DNA from: Sphingobium sp. Leaf26
GTDB lineage: Bacteria > Pseudomonadota > Alphaproteobacteria > Sphingomonadales > Sphingomonadaceae
DNA length: 64,000 nucleotides
Direction: 5' to 3'
Assembly (NCBI RefSeq): GCF_001421665.1
Contig: NZ_LMKV01000012.1
Coordinates: forward strand, 330,185 to 394,184
Position 1 is the stretch's first letter, and every line of letters begins with the position of its first letter. A program made the translations under genes and the position numbers. Positions 38,159 through 46,817 of this stretch are shown here, piece after piece. The notes beneath the pieces are model-generated. The model ran no database searches. It was not told the origin of the DNA and saw nothing but the letters and a program-made list of their open reading frames with translations.

Positions 38159-39532
38159 TCAGTCCTTCTTCAGGATATCCAGCGCCAGCACGGTCATCGC
38201 CTCGCTCGCGGTGGCGATCACCTTGTCCGCTTCGGGCGCCCAGAACGGGCTGTGCAAAGAGGGCAGACTGGCCTGACCGGCTGCCGCTGCGGCCATCTTG
38301 TCCGCCGGCACACCACCGACCCAGAAGATGAAGCTGTTGATGCTCTTGTCGGCGCGATAATATCGACTGAAATCCTCGCCGCCCATCACGGCCGACGTCT
38401 TGATGACGCGGCCCTCGGGGAAATGGCCCTTGAGCACGCCTGCCATCTGCTCGGCGAATTCGGGCGGGTTGTAGGTGGAGGGGGTGAACTCGTCCTGCAC
38501 GCTGACCACCGGCATCCGGTCGTCCGGCACGCCTGCCGCGATCGCCTCCCCCCGGCTGATCCGCTTGATCCCTTCGATCAGTTTCGCGCGCGTTTCGTCC
38601 GAATAGCTGCGCACGGTCAGCAGCAGCTTCGCTTGATCCGGGATGATATTATGCTTGGCGCCGGCCTGAAAGCTGCCGACGGTGACGACGGCGGGATCCT
38701 GCGGATCTTGTTCCCGGCTGACGAGCGTCTGGAGCGAGGTGACGATGCGCGACGCCAGCACGATCGGGTCGCGCGTCGTCTGCGGATAGGCGCCATGGCC
38801 GCCCAGTCCTTTCACCAAAATGTCGACACTGTCGACATTGGCCAGTGCATAGCCCAGCGTATAGCCGATCTGGCCCGCGGCGATATTGGCCGCGTCATGG
38901 AAGGCGATGGCATGGGTCGGCTTGGGGAAGCGGGTATAAAGCCCGTCCTCCAGCATGTTGCGCGCGCCCTTGCCCACTTCCTCGGCCGGCTGAAGGATCA
39001 TGACCAGCGTGCCCTTCCACTTGTCCTTCGCCCCGGCCAGAAGCTTGGCCGTCTCGATGAAAGCGGTCATGTGGGTGTCGTGGCCGCAGGCGTGCATCAC
39101 GCCTGTCTCCACACCTTCGGGCGTCTTGGTGCGGACCTTGGAGGCGAACTCCAGCCCGGTCTGCTCGACCACCGGCAGCCCGTCCATGTCTGCGCGGATC
39201 AGCAGCACCGGGCCGGAGCCATTCTTCATCACCGCCACGACGCCGGTGCCGCCGACTTTCTCGGTGACGTCGAACTTGAGCGCCTTCAACCGCTTGGCGA
39301 GTTTCGCGGCGGTGTTGACTTCCTGCAACGACAGTTCGGGATTGGCGTGCAGGTCGCGATAGAGCGTCATCAGCCCGTCCATATCCTTCGCCACGGCTGC
39401 GCCGATCTCGCTTTGTGCGGGCGGGGCGGGGGCGGGCGTCTCCGGTGCGGGAGCCGAAGCCGGGGGCGTCTGGGCGATGGCGATGGACGCAAAACTGACG
39501 GCGGCCAGAACGGCCGTAAGCGCATGGCGCAT
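38159..39532 (-). CDS. Secreted M20-family amidohydrolase/peptidase
   Basis: The 457-residue protein has a signal peptide (ALTAVLAAVSFASIAIAQ), a Pro/Ala linker, then an M20 amidohydrolase fold: LHANPELSLQE, HACGHDTHM (metal ligands), LQPAEEVGKGARNML (catalytic Glu) and GLGGHGAYPQTTRDP in the dimerisation domain. It belongs to the hippurate/N-acyl amino-acid hydrolase branch; the exact amide is unknown. ATG at 39532 has AAGGGAG 9 nt upstream. The longer upstream frame crosses the broken parE gene and is an artefact. Confidence 0.92.
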   Translation of the reverse strand: MRHALTAVLAAVSFASIAIAQTPPASAPAPETPAPAPPAQSEIGAAVAKDMDGLMTLYRDLHANPELSLQEVNTAAKLAKRLKALKFDVTEKVGGTGVVAVMKNGSGPVLLIRADMDGLPVVEQTGLEFASKVRTKTPEGVETGVMHACGHDTHMTAFIETAKLLAGAKDKWKGTLVMILQPAEEVGKGARNMLEDGLYTRFPKPTHAIAFHDAANIAAGQIGYTLGYALANVDSVDILVKGLGGHGAYPQTTRDPIVLASRIVTSLQTLVSREQDPQDPAVVTVGSFQAGAKHNIIPDQAKLLLTVRSYSDETRAKLIEGIKRISRGEAIAAGVPDDRMPVVSVQDEFTPSTYNPPEFAEQMAGVLKGHFPEGRVIKTSAVMGGEDFSRYYRADKSINSFIFWVGGVPADKMAAAAAGQASLPSLHSPFWAPEADKVIATASEAMTVLALDILKKD

Positions 39533-39608
39533 GTTGATAATCTCCCTTGCTGATCCGGAGCATAGGGTCATTTCGTGACCGGGGAAGGGGGAATTGTTAC
39601 GGGCGCGC

Positions 39609-39911
39609 CTATGCCTGGTCGAGTTGGAGCCGCTCCAGATAATCGCTCGCACCATGGAGGATATGCAGTACGACCACCCGCTCTGCTTCGACCCTGTAGA
39701 AGATCGGATACTGGCCATGCACCCGTGGCCGTACATCCGGCTGGGCTTAGCGGGGCACCACCGGGAACGCTCCGGGATAGTCGGCAAGGCTCAGGCATTT
39801 ATCGCGCAGTTCGAGGATGAAACCAGGCGCACGAGCGGGATTGTCGGTCGCGATATGATCGGCAATCGCTTCCAGATCGCGTTCAGCGTCCGCGGCCAAC
39901 TGGCCCTTCAT
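39609..39911 (-). pseudogene. parE: ParE-type toxin with an in-frame TAA
   Basis: Reading the minus strand from ATG 39911 gives a ParE/RelE-like protein: LAADAERDLEAIADHIATDN, FILELRDKCLSLADYPG, then after the break VHGQYPIFYRVEAERVVV and HILHGASDYLERL. Codon 55 is TAA (39747-39749) at a place where relatives usually carry Tyr in a PRY-like turn, and the same frame then continues to TAG at 39609. The start overlaps the parD stop (ATGA). A single base change would restore it. Catalytic-end sequence lies after the stop, so the toxin should be inactive. Confidence 0.8.
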
Positions 39912-40165
39912 TCTGCCCTGTCGGGCAGTGCGCGATATTTGGTTTCCAATCGGTCAAAGACGGACCCGGCCTCCTTCGTGCGTCCGGCATCGACGTCGGC
40001 GATACCGCGCAGGATCGAAGCGTCCAGTGCGGCCAGTCGTGTTTCACGCTCCTGGATCAAGCCCACGCCTTAGCGCCGCACTTCGCTCTTGCTGTTATAA
40101 CGGCCGGTTTCGACCAGACCGGCGACGAAGGATTCCAGTTGTTTGCCCAGATCGGCACTGATCAT
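39908..40165 (-). pseudogene. parD: ParD-type antitoxin with an in-frame TAA
   Basis: From ATG 40165 the frame reads MISADLGKQLESFVAGLVE, then GRYNSKSEVRR, TAA (codon 32, 40070-40072), then GVGLIQERETRLAALD and on to TGA at 39908. The ribbon-helix-helix consensus here is SEVLREGVRLIQERE, so the stop replaces the Glu (GAA to TAA) and L and R nearby are also changed. The DNA-binding helix pair is cut in the middle. The frame is otherwise intact, so decay looks recent. It precedes parE with a 4-nt overlap, the normal parDE layout. Confidence 0.8.
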
Positions 40166-40210
40166 ATCTCTATTCTCCGGCACCGATCATGAGGCGTTTA
40201 TCAACTATTA

Positions 40211-41728
40211 TCAACGCGCCGCGATGAACGCCCGGATGTCTGCGCTCAGCTTGCGCAGGTCGTCGGGGCGGACATACATCATGTGGCCGGCGTCATAATA
40301 ATGATATTGGATGCGCGAAGCGTCGAAGCCGGTCCGGCTCATCGCATATTCCGCGCCGAAGAAGGGCGTCGCGAAATCATACCAGCCCTGGCCGACGAAG
40401 ACCTTGAGGCCGCTATTTTCGCGCAACGCCTTGCCCAGATAGGGGGCGACGCTGCCATAGACTTCGCTGGCCCGGCCGCTCTTGCCGTCCAGCTTCCAGT
40501 CCCAGCCGCTGACCCCGCCGATCGTCACATAGGAGCGATCCGTCTTGTAGCCCAGATCGTCGCGGGCATAGCTGTTCATCGCGGCGGTATAGGCGCCGTC
40601 GATCGCATAGAAGCTGGGATCATTGTCCGGCTCCTCGCCCGCCGCGTCATAATCCTTGCCGGTGTAGCGGGTGTCGAGCCGGCCGATGCTCATCCCCCGG
40701 TCGCGGAGCAATTCCTTGTAGAAACGGCCGGGCGAAATGCGCAGGTCGGCATGGTCCACGAACGTTTCCGACAGGCCGGTGAGCCGCGCCAGTGCCGCGC
40801 GCACGCTGGCGCGTTCTTCGGCGGGCAGGGCGTTGCCCTTCAGAAGCGCGGCGGCATAGGGGCCGATGGCGAAGGCGCGGGCCTGCTGCGCGGCCTCCGC
40901 CACGGTTGCGGGCGGATTGCCCATCTTCTTATGATACCAGGCGGTCGTCGCCATCGACGGCAGGTTGAGGATATAGGGCATTTCATTGCCCTGCACCTCG
41001 GCCGTGGCGCCGAAGTCGAGGATGGTCGAGATCAGGATGATGCCGTTCACCGCGACATCATTATAGCTGCCCTCCAGTTCGTTGATCAGCGCCACCGACC
41101 GGGTCGTGCCATAGCTTTCGCCGCCGATATATTTGGGCGACGACCAGCGGCCATTGTCGTTCAGCCACAGCCGGATAAATTCGGCGATCGACTTCGCGTC
41201 GGCCGACACGCCCCAATAATCCTTGGGGTCTTTCTTGCCGATGGCATGGGAAAAGCCGGTGCCGACCGGATCGATGAAGACGAGGTCGGTGACGTCCAGC
41301 AGGGATTCCGCATTGTCCACCACCGGATAGGGCGGCGCGCCGTCATCCTGCGCATCGGGCAGCACCACCCGCTTGGGACCGAAGGCGCCCATGTGCAGCC
41401 AGAGCGATCCCGATCCGGGGCCGCCATTATAGAGGAAGGTGATCGGCCGCTTCCTGTCGCCGCCATCCTTGACATAGGATGTGGCGTAGATCGCCGCGAG
41501 CGGCTTGCCGTCCTTGTCCTTGAGATAGGTTTCGCCGGTGGTCGCGGTGTAACTGATCGCCTTGCCGCCGAACACGCCCTTATGTCTGGTCACGGATATG
41601 TTGGGGGCGGGGACGGGGCTTTCCGCCGCGTCGTCCTTCTTGCCGTCGTCCTGGGCCATGGCGGCGGTGGCGGGCGCCATGGAAATCAGGGCCAGCGCCA
41701 GGGCGGCAAGGCTGGTGGTGAAGCGCAT
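40211..41728 (-). CDS. Secreted S10 serine carboxypeptidase
   Basis: The product has about 505 residues. It has a signal peptide (LAALALALISMAPATAAMA), the oxyanion-type loop YNGGPGSGSLWLHMG, DPVGTGFSHA, the nucleophile elbow YIGGESYGTTR and the C-terminal His in DAGHMMY. These are the S10 carboxypeptidase landmarks. It should trim C-terminal residues of peptides in the periplasm or outside. ATG at 41728 is 6 nt from AAGGGG and preferred over the adjacent ATG at 41731. Confidence 0.92.
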   Translation of the reverse strand: MRFTTSLAALALALISMAPATAAMAQDDGKKDDAAESPVPAPNISVTRHKGVFGGKAISYTATTGETYLKDKDGKPLAAIYATSYVKDGGDRKRPITFLYNGGPGSGSLWLHMGAFGPKRVVLPDAQDDGAPPYPVVDNAESLLDVTDLVFIDPVGTGFSHAIGKKDPKDYWGVSADAKSIAEFIRLWLNDNGRWSSPKYIGGESYGTTRSVALINELEGSYNDVAVNGIILISTILDFGATAEVQGNEMPYILNLPSMATTAWYHKKMGNPPATVAEAAQQARAFAIGPYAAALLKGNALPAEERASVRAALARLTGLSETFVDHADLRISPGRFYKELLRDRGMSIGRLDTRYTGKDYDAAGEEPDNDPSFYAIDGAYTAAMNSYARDDLGYKTDRSYVTIGGVSGWDWKLDGKSGRASEVYGSVAPYLGKALRENSGLKVFVGQGWYDFATPFFGAEYAMSRTGFDASRIQYHYYDAGHMMYVRPDDLRKLSADIRAFIAAR

Positions 41729-41731
41729 CAT

Positions 41732-42262
41732 AATCCCCTTGTTTTACGCTCGTCTGGCTAGCGGAGAGAGGGCGCCATGGAAAGAGGGGGCGGCATGTTG
41801 GGATGACAGCGACGCGACAGTGCAAAGTTCACACTGTTGCAGGGCTTTTTCGGCTTGAAGCGCTCGCAAGGCGCTCGCGAAGCGCCTGCGACGCGCTACC
41901 TGCGCGTCATCCGGGTCACGGCGGCGCGCCTTCGACGCGACAGACGCGCGGCAGGGAGGCGTTGGGGAAGAAGGGGCCGGTTCCATCGCCAGGAGTGGAT
42001 CAGGGATAACCCTATTAGGAAAGAGGTTTGTGATGCCACGGGTACGGGGGAAGCGAACGCGCCCATCCCATTTGGTCATCCCCGCAGGCGGGTATCCATT
42101 TCCCCAGCGCAGTCCCTGGCGCAAGGTCAGGAAATGGGTTCTCGCTTTTGCGGGAATGACGAAGTTGGGTGGAGTGCGGACTGACTCCTTATGATGGCGA
42201 CCAAGCTAAAAGCTGCCATCGTGGCATGGCCCTAGATTTCCATCACCGCAAAAATATTATAT
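41732..42262. other. Gene-free, repeat-rich spacer
   Basis: About 530 bp without a credible gene. The left part is dense in GCGCTCGC-like short repeats (41865-41900). The right part contains a degenerate copy of a common intergenic repeat. The frames found here look like chance ORFs in GC-rich DNA. Confidence 0.55.
42074..42162. repeat. Degenerate GGTCATCCCCGC...GCGGGAATGAC repeat
   Basis: The stretch starts GGTCATCCCCGCAGGCGGG TATCCATTTCC and ends GAAATGGGTTCTCGCTTTTG CGGGAATGAC. The two ends are inverted copies of each other (CATCCCCGC/GCGGGAATGA; CCATTTCC/GGAAATGG). It resembles the GTCATTCCCGCGAAAGCGGG-type palindromic repeat known in many proteobacteria. Confidence 0.7.
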
Positions 42263-42802
42263 ATGGTGCATATGAAGCTCTTCGGCATCTTTCCTAATTT
42301 ATCTGGCAGTAATGTAGAAGCAGACGCTCCTAATTCGGACCAAGCCAAAATTGAAGCAGTAGCCGATTTGATCGTGGCTCATATGTCGTCTGACCCGGCG
42401 CTTTTTGCCATGGAGCATGCAGGAGAATTTTCTGGATCGCCCATCGAGTTGGATCAAACTTATGGCCATGTGCGGGCCTCGCATATTACTGATCCAAAAG
42501 CGTTGCGTGAAATGCTCTTAGATTTCGGTAACCCTAATAGTGGCAAATGGCTTTTAGTTCGGTCGCTGGTTACGTGCAGATCGATTATGTATGGCTGGGA
42601 CGGTCAAGCGTTCGTGTGCCTTCCTAACTCGGCTCCCGCAATTTCTTCCCCGGATGCAGACTTCATAACAGTCCAAGACCTATCAAATTTAATTTTGGAA
42701 ACGGACTATATGGATGGTCTTTTCTCTGACGAGGAATTGGACGGTTGGGCGGAAGGTGCATCACTAATGAGAGGGAAAGAGGGCATAGCAAAGTTTCATT
42801 AA
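42263..42802 (+). CDS. AT-richer orphan gene, hypothetical protein (179 aa)
   Basis: I do not recognise this soluble protein. It is acidic at the C-terminus (DYMDGLFSDEELDGWAEG) and contains GHVRASHITDPKALREML. Codon use is clearly more AT-rich than in the neighbours (TTA, ATA and AAT codons are frequent), which suggests acquisition by transfer. ATG at 42263 or 42272 may be the start. It lies directly after a repeat-rich spacer and faces another AT-richer gene. Confidence 0.65.
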   Translation: MVHMKLFGIFPNLSGSNVEADAPNSDQAKIEAVADLIVAHMSSDPALFAMEHAGEFSGSPIELDQTYGHVRASHITDPKALREMLLDFGNPNSGKWLLVRSLVTCRSIMYGWDGQAFVCLPNSAPAISSPDADFITVQDLSNLILETDYMDGLFSDEELDGWAEGASLMRGKEGIAKFH

Positions 42803-42840
42803 TGTCTGCCTATGGTCGATAAAGACAGGTTGGCCTGCGA

Positions 42841-43131
42841 CTACAATCGAACCTCAGATATCGCGTCGCCCCGTTCCATTTCCCAATGTTTGACCATGTT
42901 GAGCACGTCGTCATATGTTTCGTCAGAATGAGACGTGGTGCAAAGAAAGCGGTCAGTTACGGACCCATCGCCCACAACGATTTCATCAATCAAATCTTCC
43001 AATTGCGAACAGCCCGGCCCGACAATTGCAACCAGAGACACCTCAGCCTGAAGGCAACGCTCTACAAAATCATCAAGAAGGGTTTCGTCAGAAATAGGCG
43101 AATGCAGGATGATTTTACGTGCGAGTCCCAT
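42841..43131 (-). CDS. AT-richer orphan gene, hypothetical protein (96 aa)
   Basis: A 96-residue acidic protein starting MGLARKIILHSPISDETLL, with VSLVAIVGPGCSQLEDLIDE and a CTTSHSDETYDDVLNMVKHW end. The regular beta-alpha pattern and the conserved-looking GPGC turn suggest a real protein domain of unknown function. It is convergent with the other AT-richer gene (38-bp gap). Small acidic proteins of this type are sometimes immunity proteins, but nothing here proves it. Confidence 0.65.
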   Translation of the reverse strand: MGLARKIILHSPISDETLLDDFVERCLQAEVSLVAIVGPGCSQLEDLIDEIVVGDGSVTDRFLCTTSHSDETYDDVLNMVKHWEMERGDAISEVRL

Positions 43132-43262
43132 GACCCTGATTTAGCAAACCTAACGTCCGCTGTCAGGAGTGCAGATCGCGACCCGGAACGGCAACAAATG
43201 GTCGAAACCCGCCATTCCCTTTTCGCTGAAGAAGGAACGGCGGGCCATGTTGGCAACGCCCC

Positions 43263-44054
43263 TTATTGCGCGGTCCATCCCCCGTCGATCGACAGGTTCG
43301 CGCCCGTCACCTGCGCGGCGGCGTCGCTGCACAAATAGAGCGCCGTCGCGGCCACCTGCTCCGCCGTCACGAACTGCTTGGTCGGCTGTCCGGCGAGCAG
43401 GACGTCGTTCATCACCTGCTCGCGGGTCAGGCCGCGCGCCTTCATCGTGTCGGGGATCTGGTTTTCCACCAAAGGCGTCCAGACATAGCCGGGCGAGATG
43501 CAGTTGGCGGTCACGCCGAAGGTCGCGACTTCCAGCGCGACCGTCTTGGTGAAGCCGGCAAGGCCGTGCTTGGCCGTCACATAGGCCGCCTTGAAGGGCG
43601 AGGCGACCAGCGAATGAGCCGAGGCGGTCTGGATGATCCGACCCCACTTCTTGTCCTTCATGTAAGGGATGGCGAGCCGGGTCGTGTGGAAGGCCGCGTT
43701 CAGGTTCAGCGCGATGATCAGATCCCATTTGTCGATCGGAAATTCCTCGACCGGCGCGACATGCTGCATCCCGGCATTGTTGATGAGGATATCGACGCCG
43801 CCGAACATGTCGGCCGCTTCCTTCATCATCGCTTCGATCTGATCCACCTTGGTCAGGTCATGACCCGAATAGAGCGCCCTGGCCCCGCTCAGGGCTTCCA
43901 GCCCGACCCGTTCCTTTTCGATCGCGTCCTTGTCGCCGAACCCGTTGATGACGATGTTCGCGCCTTCGCCGGCCAGCGCCTTGGCATAGGCAAGGCCAAT
44001 GCCGGAGGTGGAGCCGGTGATCAGGGCGGTCTTGCCGTTCAGCGACTTGCTCAT
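43263..44054 (-). CDS. bdhA: 3-hydroxybutyrate dehydrogenase (SDR)
   Basis: The 263-residue enzyme oxidises 3-hydroxybutyrate to acetoacetate with NAD, a step in polyhydroxybutyrate use. It has TGSTSGIGLAYAKALA, NNAGMQHVAPVEEFP, SAHSLVASPFKAAYVTAKHG (Ser, Tyr, Lys) and ends LSIDGGWTAQ. The block MQHVAPVEEFP is typical of this enzyme. ATG at 44054 has AAGGAG upstream and overlaps the stop of the patatin gene by 4 nt, so the two are translationally coupled. Confidence 0.94.
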   Translation of the reverse strand: MSKSLNGKTALITGSTSGIGLAYAKALAGEGANIVINGFGDKDAIEKERVGLEALSGARALYSGHDLTKVDQIEAMMKEAADMFGGVDILINNAGMQHVAPVEEFPIDKWDLIIALNLNAAFHTTRLAIPYMKDKKWGRIIQTASAHSLVASPFKAAYVTAKHGLAGFTKTVALEVATFGVTANCISPGYVWTPLVENQIPDTMKARGLTREQVMNDVLLAGQPTKQFVTAEQVAATALYLCSDAAAQVTGANLSIDGGWTAQ

Positions 44055-45244
44055 GCCTTTTTCTCCTTGAGATGATCGGGTTCGTCGAGGTCGAAGGTCG
44101 CGCTTTTCCCGTCGAGGATGTTGCGGGCGATCAGGTCGCCCTTGTGCATCACTTCCTCCACGGCCTCGCGGCCCTGGCTCCAATGGTCCAGCATGGTGGC
44201 GCGGGAAAATTCGAAATCCTTGGCGCCGCTTTCCCAGGCGCGCGACCGGTAGATGAGGTGGACGATATTGACCGTCCCCTGATCCAGGCACTGGCGCAGT
44301 TCCTGCGCCTCCGCACTGTCCTGCAATTGCGGCGGCAGCTTGTCGAGCAGCGCCTTGATCGCGCCATGCTCGCGGCGCAGGCGCAGATACTGGTCGGTCA
44401 CCTGCCGGGTGCGGCTGCTATATTGCACGTCCTTCATGCGCGAATAGACATCGGTCATCTGCCGCGGCATCGGCCCTTCGGCGGGGAAGAGGTCGACCTG
44501 GAACACCAGCATATCCTCGGTCTGGTGGGTGAGGACATGGGCAAGCGGCGTGTTGGAAACGAGGCCGCCATCCCAATACCAGCGGCCGTCGATCTCGACC
44601 GGGGGCAGGCCGGGGGGGAGCGCGCCCGACGCCATGATGTGGCGCGCGTCGATCCGCGTGTTGCCGCCGGGACCGCGCGTGTCCCAATAGGCGAAATTGC
44701 CCGTCTCGACATCGACCGCGCCGACCGACAGCCGCACCGGGCCGTCGTTCAGCAGATCCCAGTCGACGCAGGCGTCCAGCGTATCTTTCAGCGGGGCCGT
44801 GTCATAGAAGCTGATCGCGCCCGGCGTGCCTTCGGGCATCAGCATGGCGGGCCAGAGGCGCGGGCGGAACATGCCGGGCACGCCGAAGCTGGCGACGGTG
44901 GCGGCCGCGCCCAGATGGGCGGCTTCGCGGATATGGTCGATTTCGGGCAGGATCATGTTGGGGATGCCGCCCGACAGCGTGTACCAGAATTTCTTCAGCC
45001 GGCTGAGGCGGCGATGCGGTTCGTTCCCTGCGATGATCGCGGCATTGACCGCGCCGATGGATATGCCCGCGACCCATGTGACGTCGACGCCCAGTTCGTC
45101 CAGTCGTTCATAGACGCCCGACTGGAAGGAGCCGAGCGCGCCGCCGCCCTGCAACAGCAAGGCGACTTCACGGGGGAGGGGGAGGGGCGTGCGTGCGCGG
45201 CGGGCCGGCTTCGCATCCTGTCGGGGAAATTCACTATCAGCCAT
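44051..45244 (-). CDS. Patatin-like phospholipase, coupled to bdhA
   Basis: The 397-residue protein has the patatin oxyanion loop LLLQGGGALGSFQSGVYE, the nucleophile elbow GISIGAVNAA and the catalytic Asp in WDGGLVSNTP. A C-terminal helical domain of about 110 residues (YRSRAWESGAKDFEFS) resembles DUF3734. ATG at 45244 is chosen over 45277 because the N-terminal extra residues have no support. The overlap with bdhA suggests a shared role, perhaps in polyhydroxybutyrate or lipid turnover (inference). Confidence 0.9.
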   Translation of the reverse strand: MADSEFPRQDAKPARRARTPLPLPREVALLLQGGGALGSFQSGVYERLDELGVDVTWVAGISIGAVNAAIIAGNEPHRRLSRLKKFWYTLSGGIPNMILPEIDHIREAAHLGAAATVASFGVPGMFRPRLWPAMLMPEGTPGAISFYDTAPLKDTLDACVDWDLLNDGPVRLSVGAVDVETGNFAYWDTRGPGGNTRIDARHIMASGALPPGLPPVEIDGRWYWDGGLVSNTPLAHVLTHQTEDMLVFQVDLFPAEGPMPRQMTDVYSRMKDVQYSSRTRQVTDQYLRLRREHGAIKALLDKLPPQLQDSAEAQELRQCLDQGTVNIVHLIYRSRAWESGAKDFEFSRATMLDHWSQGREAVEEVMHKGDLIARNILDGKSATFDLDEPDHLKEKKA

Positions 45245-45387
45245 GTCGCAGTGCAATATAGGCTTTGCCCGCGCCATTCCAACTTAATGTCTCGTAACAA
45301 ATCGGGAAGGGTCGCAACCTTGACTTGCAAGGACCGTTTCACCCCCGGCCTGAATCAGATAGGCAAGGGGCCAGAAGATGGTGCCAT

Positions 45388-45462
45388 TAGAGCAGTTCCG
45401 ATCCGATTGCATCGGACCGGCTGCGCTAAGTTTTTGGTTTACCGCGTTTTCCGGGTCAGCAG
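45388..45462. repeat. Partial copy of the TAGAGC repeat
   Basis: TAGAGCAGTTCCGATCCGAT, then ATCGGACCGGCTGCGCTAAG TTTTTGG matches the first hairpin and the AAGTTTTTG part of the element at 36097-36200, but the far end is not recognisable. It lies in the 260-bp region between two divergent genes. Confidence 0.7.
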
Positions 45463-45504
45463 GTGAGTCCACCGGCTTGGAAGGCGCTCTGAAGGGACAG
45501 CGGG

Positions 45505-46380
45505 ATGCGGCTCGACGACGAACAGGAAAGCAGCCATTATGAAGTGCAGGACGGGCGCGGCGGTGGCGGCTTAGGCGGTGGCCTGGGCGGAGGCCTGGGC
45601 ATGTTGTTGCCGCTGATCGGCAGCCGTTTCGGCTGCGGTGGCATAGCCGTCGTCCTGATCATCATGGTGGTGATGGGCGTCAATCCGTTGAGCCTGATCG
45701 GCGGTGGTGGTGGCGGGCAGCAGGTGCAAACGCAAAAGCCGGCCAGCGGCCAGTTGACCGACGTACAGCGCACCTCGCTCAAGGTGCTGGGATCGACCGA
45801 GCGCCGCTGGACCGACATTTTCAAGGCGGAGGGGCAGCAATATCCGGCGCCCACGCTGGTCTTCTACAGCCAGAACGGCCGGTCGGGTTGCGGCGCGGCG
45901 CAATCGGCGATGGGGCCTTTCTATTGCCCCGCCGACCAGCGCATCTATCTCGACACCGATTTCTTCAAGGAGATGGAGACGCGCTTCAATGCGCCGGGCG
46001 ACTTCCCGATCGGCTATATCATCGCGCATGAGGTCGGCCACCATATCCAGACCATCACGGGGCAGGCCGACAAGATCCGCAAGGCGCAGCAGAGCGCGAG
46101 CGAGGCCGAGGGCAACGCGCTACAGGTGCAGATGGAGTTGCAGGCGGACTGCTATGCCGGCGTATGGGCGGCGCGCGACACCAATTTGATGGAGCCGGGC
46201 GATCTGGAGGAAGGCATGCGCGCGGCCGAGGCGATCGGCGACGACACGTTGCAGCGCGAGGCGGGACGGCGTCCGGTGCCCGACAGCTTCACCCATGGTA
46301 CCAGTGCGCAGCGGATGCAGTGGCTGCGCAAGGGGCTGAACAGCGGCGACCCCGCCCAATGTGACACCGGCGCAGCCTGA
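45505..46380 (+). CDS. YpfJ-type neutral zinc metallopeptidase
   Basis: The 291-residue protein has a Gly-rich cytoplasmic head (residues ~18-32), one membrane helix (IAVVLIIMVVMGV near 47-60), a second Gly-rich linker, and a periplasmic domain with IIAHEVGHHIQ near residue 174 (HExxH) and MELQADCYAGVWA supplying a third ligand. The family is called YpfJ / putative neutral zinc metallopeptidase. GAAGGGAC precedes the start. Physiological substrate unknown. Confidence 0.92.
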   Translation: MRLDDEQESSHYEVQDGRGGGGLGGGLGGGLGMLLPLIGSRFGCGGIAVVLIIMVVMGVNPLSLIGGGGGGQQVQTQKPASGQLTDVQRTSLKVLGSTERRWTDIFKAEGQQYPAPTLVFYSQNGRSGCGAAQSAMGPFYCPADQRIYLDTDFFKEMETRFNAPGDFPIGYIIAHEVGHHIQTITGQADKIRKAQQSASEAEGNALQVQMELQADCYAGVWAARDTNLMEPGDLEEGMRAAEAIGDDTLQREAGRRPVPDSFTHGTSAQRMQWLRKGLNSGDPAQCDTGAA

Positions 46381-46386
46381 GCGCGC

Positions 46387-46728
46387 TCAGCGCTCGCCGT
46401 TGGGGGAACCGGCGGGCGCGCTCTGCGGCGAAAAGCCGCTGGGCATGCCGGTGGTGATCGGCGGTGCGGACGTGTCGGGCAGGCCGGCGCCCGGCGCCAT
46501 CGCCGGTTGACCAGCGCCCGCCATCGGCTGGCCGAAGGACGCATCCGCCGACGGCGCGCCCGGCACGGACGGCGGCGGGGCGACCGGAACGGGCACGGGC
46601 GGTGGCGGCACATCCGGCTGAATGGCGGATTGCGCTGGTTGCTCCGGTCTGGGCGTGAAGCTTTGCACCGCCATCACGATCAGCGGGGCGCCGAGCAGCG
46701 TGGCGATGGCGAAATTGCGGTACATCAT
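46387..46728 (-). CDS. Small proline-rich membrane-anchored hypothetical protein
   Basis: A 113-residue protein with one N-terminal hydrophobic segment (FAIATLLGAPLIVMAVQ) and a Pro/Ala/Gly-rich, low-complexity tail (PPPPVPVPVAPPPSVPG). It could be a signal anchor with an extended periplasmic spacer. ATG at 46728 or 46725. It is convergent with the YpfJ-type gene with a 6-bp gap. Function unknown. Confidence 0.55.
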   Translation of the reverse strand: MMYRNFAIATLLGAPLIVMAVQSFTPRPEQPAQSAIQPDVPPPPVPVPVAPPPSVPGAPSADASFGQPMAGAGQPAMAPGAGLPDTSAPPITTGMPSGFSPQSAPAGSPNGER

Positions 46729-46768
46729 GAGCGCGTGCGACTTTTTTCTGGCAAAGGATGAATTATTC

Positions 46769-46783
46769 TACCCGGAATGGGTA
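46769..46783. promoter_or_regulatory. Inverted repeat TACCC-N5-GGGTA
   Basis: TACCCGGAATGGGTA, flanked by TTATT and AATAA, forms an operator-like palindrome in an AT-rich patch between two minus-strand small genes (41 bp upstream of the proline-rich gene). The binding protein is unknown. The half-site ACCCGGA recurs before the DUF2239 gene. Confidence 0.4.
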
Positions 46784-46817
46784 AATAAAGCCTTCCGCCA
46801 GGGTGCCGGGCGAAAGG

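Noticed and set aside
39594..40073. 159-codon plus-strand frame over the parDE locus
   Set aside because: The minus strand shows the ParE/ParD patterns interrupted only by single stop codons; the plus frame has no recognisable pattern.
41744..42124. 126-codon minus-strand frame in the repeat spacer
   Set aside because: Arg/Ala/Pro-rich random-looking translation crossing the palindromic repeat, no ribosome-binding site.
41860..42170. CRISPR-like array of short repeats
   Set aside because: The GCGCTCGC repeats are irregular, without constant spacer length or conserved 25-40 nt units; no cas genes are nearby.
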